64,000 bases of DNA, taken from positions 86,440 to 150,439 of the forward strand of contig CACJWN010000001.1 in assembly GCA_902597175.1 (NCBI GenBank). Reading direction: 5' to 3'. The translations under genes were made by a program, and so were the position numbers. The notes beneath the pieces are model-generated. The model made no database searches. It was not told where the DNA came from and worked only from the letters and a program-made list of their open reading frames with translations. The stretch is from an uncultured Pelagibacteraceae bacterium. GTDB taxonomy: Bacteria > Pseudomonadota > Alphaproteobacteria > Pelagibacterales > Pelagibacteraceae. Below, piece after piece: positions 62,457 to 64,000 of this stretch. The number at the start of each line of letters is the position of its first letter. Positions within the stretch are counted from its first letter, which is position 1.

Positions 62457-63950
62457 ATGAAAATAATTCAACATTTTGTTGGTGGCAAAAGCTTTTCAGG
62501 TCAGTCCAAAAGGACAAGTAAAGTGTTTAACCCAGCAACAGGCGAACAAAGCGCTGAAGTAAAATTAGCATCAACTAAAGATGTTAATGATGCAGTATCT
62601 AATGCACAAAAAGCTTTTGTGTCTTGGTCTGAAAAACCACCACTTCAAAGGGCCAGGGTTATGTTTAAGTTTAAAGAGCTTATAGAAAAAAATTATGATG
62701 AATTGACAAAAATTATTGTTTCAGAACATGGAAAAGTTTACGAAGATGCAAAAGGTTCACTTACTAGAGGCCTAGAAGTTGTGGAGTATGCATGCGGAAT
62801 TCCACAAATGCTTAAAGGTGAGTTTACTGAAAATGTAGGTTCAAAAGTAGATAGCTGGTCAATACGACAGCCCCTCGGAGTTTGTGCAGGTATTACTCCT
62901 TTTAATTTTCCTGCAATGGTCCCAATGTGGATGTTTCCTATGGCGATTGCTTGTGGAAATACTTTTGTACTAAAACCTTCAGAAAAAGATCCATCCTGTT
63001 CAATCCGACTTGCTGAATTATTAAAAGAAGCAGGGTTACCGGATGGAGTATTTAACGTTATTAATGGAGATAAAGAAGCAGTTGATGCTTTAATCAATAA
63101 TAAAGATGTAGTAGCAATGAGTTTTGTTGGCTCAACACCTATAGCTAAATATATTTACGAAAATTGCGCTAAAAATGAAAAGAGAGTCCAAGCTCTAGGT
63201 GGAGCTAAAAATCATTGTGTTGTTATGCCAGACTGTGACTTAGACCAAGCGGTTAATGGACTCATGGGAGCAGCATATGGTTCAGCAGGAGAGAGATGCA
63301 TGGCTCAATCAGTTGCAGTTGCAGTTGGAGGAATTGGTGACAAGTTGGTAAATGAATTATCAAAGAAAGTTGAAGCTTTAAAAGTGGGCCCTGGTATGGA
63401 TAAAGAATCTGAAATGGGACCACTTGTTACAAAAGATCATTTAGAAAAAGTAAAAGGATACGTTGATATTGGGGTCAAAGAGGGAGCGAAGCTAATTGTT
63501 GATGGAAGAAAATTTAAGATCCAAGGGTATGAAAAAGGATTTTACATTGGAGGGTGTTTATTTGACCATGTAAAAAAAGATATGAGGATTTATAAGGAGG
63601 AAATTTTTGGGCCAGTTTTATCAGTAGTCAGAGCTAAAAACTTTGATGAAGCTTTGAAATTAGTGAATGACCATGAGTTTGGAAACGGTGCAAGTATATT
63701 TACGAGAGACGGTGATTCGGGAAGAACATTTTCAAATAAAGCAAAAATTGGAATGGTGGGAATTAATATTCCGATACCAGTCCCTATGGCATTTCACAGT
63801 TTTGGTGGTTGGAAAAGGTCACTATTTGGAGATCAACATATGCATGGGCCTGAAGGTGTGAGATTTTACACTAAATTAAAAACAATAACATCCAGATGGC
63901 CATCAGGTCTTAGATCTGATCCAGAATTTGTTATGCCAACAATGAAATAG
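62457..63950 (+). CDS. mmsA: Methylmalonate-semialdehyde dehydrogenase (CoA-acylating)
   Basis: 497 residues. It converts methylmalonate or malonate semialdehyde to propionyl-CoA or acetyl-CoA in valine, beta-alanine or inositol degradation. The class is shown by QPLGVCAGITPFNFPAMVPMWMFPMAI, AGERCMAQSVAVAVGG with the catalytic Cys, and EIFGPVLSVVRA. It lies between sdhB and mdh. Confidence 0.93.
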   Translation: MKIIQHFVGGKSFSGQSKRTSKVFNPATGEQSAEVKLASTKDVNDAVSNAQKAFVSWSEKPPLQRARVMFKFKELIEKNYDELTKIIVSEHGKVYEDAKGSLTRGLEVVEYACGIPQMLKGEFTENVGSKVDSWSIRQPLGVCAGITPFNFPAMVPMWMFPMAIACGNTFVLKPSEKDPSCSIRLAELLKEAGLPDGVFNVINGDKEAVDALINNKDVVAMSFVGSTPIAKYIYENCAKNEKRVQALGGAKNHCVVMPDCDLDQAVNGLMGAAYGSAGERCMAQSVAVAVGGIGDKLVNELSKKVEALKVGPGMDKESEMGPLVTKDHLEKVKGYVDIGVKEGAKLIVDGRKFKIQGYEKGFYIGGCLFDHVKKDMRIYKEEIFGPVLSVVRAKNFDEALKLVNDHEFGNGASIFTRDGDSGRTFSNKAKIGMVGINIPIPVPMAFHSFGGWKRSLFGDQHMHGPEGVRFYTKLKTITSRWPSGLRSDPEFVMPTMK

Positions 63951-63963
63951 TAAAAGGAGATTA

Positions 63964-64000
63964 GTGAGAAAAAAAATTACTTTAATTGGAGCAGGTCAAA
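63964..64000 (+). CDS. mdh: Malate dehydrogenase (partial, N-terminus only)
   Basis: Only 12 codons are seen before the window edge. A GTG start with an AGGAG site five bases upstream opens RKKITLIGAGQ, the N-terminus of a Rossmann NAD-binding domain as in malate dehydrogenase. The position after sdh genes matches the alphaproteobacterial order sdh-mdh-suc. Lactate dehydrogenase-like alternatives cannot be excluded. Confidence 0.6.
   Translation, partial: MRKKITLIGAGQ

Noticed and set aside
62738..63097. Minus-strand ORF opposite mmsA
   Set aside because: Antisense shadow of a conserved dehydrogenase; no recognisable domain.

Overview
The window looks like core chromosome of a SAR11-clade alphaproteobacterium (Pelagibacterales, relative of Candidatus Pelagibacter). 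The reasons are very low GC content, tiny intergenic gaps with many start/stop overlaps, lysine- and asparagine-rich proteins, and alphaproteobacterial gene order (smr-timA-fxsA-secB-dnaQ-coaE-aroE-maf-ppsR / hemE-hemH-hemJ-rho; rpe-heparinase-purH; rpsP-trmD-rplS-leuCDB-asd-sdhCDAB-mmsA-mdh). The assignment rests on recognised protein families and synteny, with no database search. No gap exceeds 300 bases. I see no insertion sequences, prophage, CRISPR array or rRNA, and only one tRNA.

Layout. 1-5.3 kb: minus-strand housekeeping genes (Smr, TimA, DnaQ, CoaE, AroE, Maf, PpsR) plus FxsA and SecB on plus. 5.28-5.55 kb: AT-rich gap between ppsR and hemE, the position of the replication origin in Caulobacter and Rickettsia, so a candidate oriC. 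5.5-9.9 kb: hemE, hemH, hemJ, rho and a Lon-substrate-domain protein. 10.0-11.4 kb: tRNA-Gly(GCC), followed 5 nt later by a fluoroacetate-dehalogenase-like hydrolase and a pterin dehydratase. 11.4-15.6 kb: purH, heparinase-like, rpe, a membrane protein. 15.6-20.7 kb: acetate module (two-part sodium symporter, unknown gene, acetyl-CoA synthetase with a histone-like basic extension) with a perfect 18-bp palindrome as likely operator. 20.7-31.4 kb: EVE protein, tsaD, hemCD, mscS, yggT, folD, psiE, argG, IalB-like, aldo/keto reductase, Bax-inhibitor, DUF2794, yciB, hspQ. 31.5-36.2 kb: cytochrome c maturation ccmCDEFGH and a PagL-like protein. 36.2-50.0 kb: a long co-directional run for 2-hydroxyacid/glycolate oxidation, a TRAP transporter with an internal terminator, an amidase, a DMT exporter and a hydrolase. 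50.0-53.3 kb: ftsY and dapF, then ffh behind a compact structured leader. 53.3-64 kb: rpsP, trmD, rplS, leuCDB, asd, sdhCDAB, mmsA and the start of mdh.

How it fits together. Haem genes (hemE/H/J and hemC/D) and the ccm genes supply cytochromes and the sdh complex. Acetate uptake plus Acs, and 2-hydroxyacid uptake plus GlcDEF/LldD/aminotransferase/hydroxyacid dehydrogenase, feed small marine organic acids into the TCA branch at the right end. FtsY and Ffh are the two SRP GTPases.

Most unusual items: the ffh leader RNA, the Acs basic tail, the dehalogenase-like enzyme with a complete catalytic set, the palindromic operator at the acetate symporter, the candidate oriC, the 57-bp tandem repeat that extends ribosomal protein bS16, and the attenuator-like terminator inside the TRAP operon. 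No wholly new multigene system is obvious.
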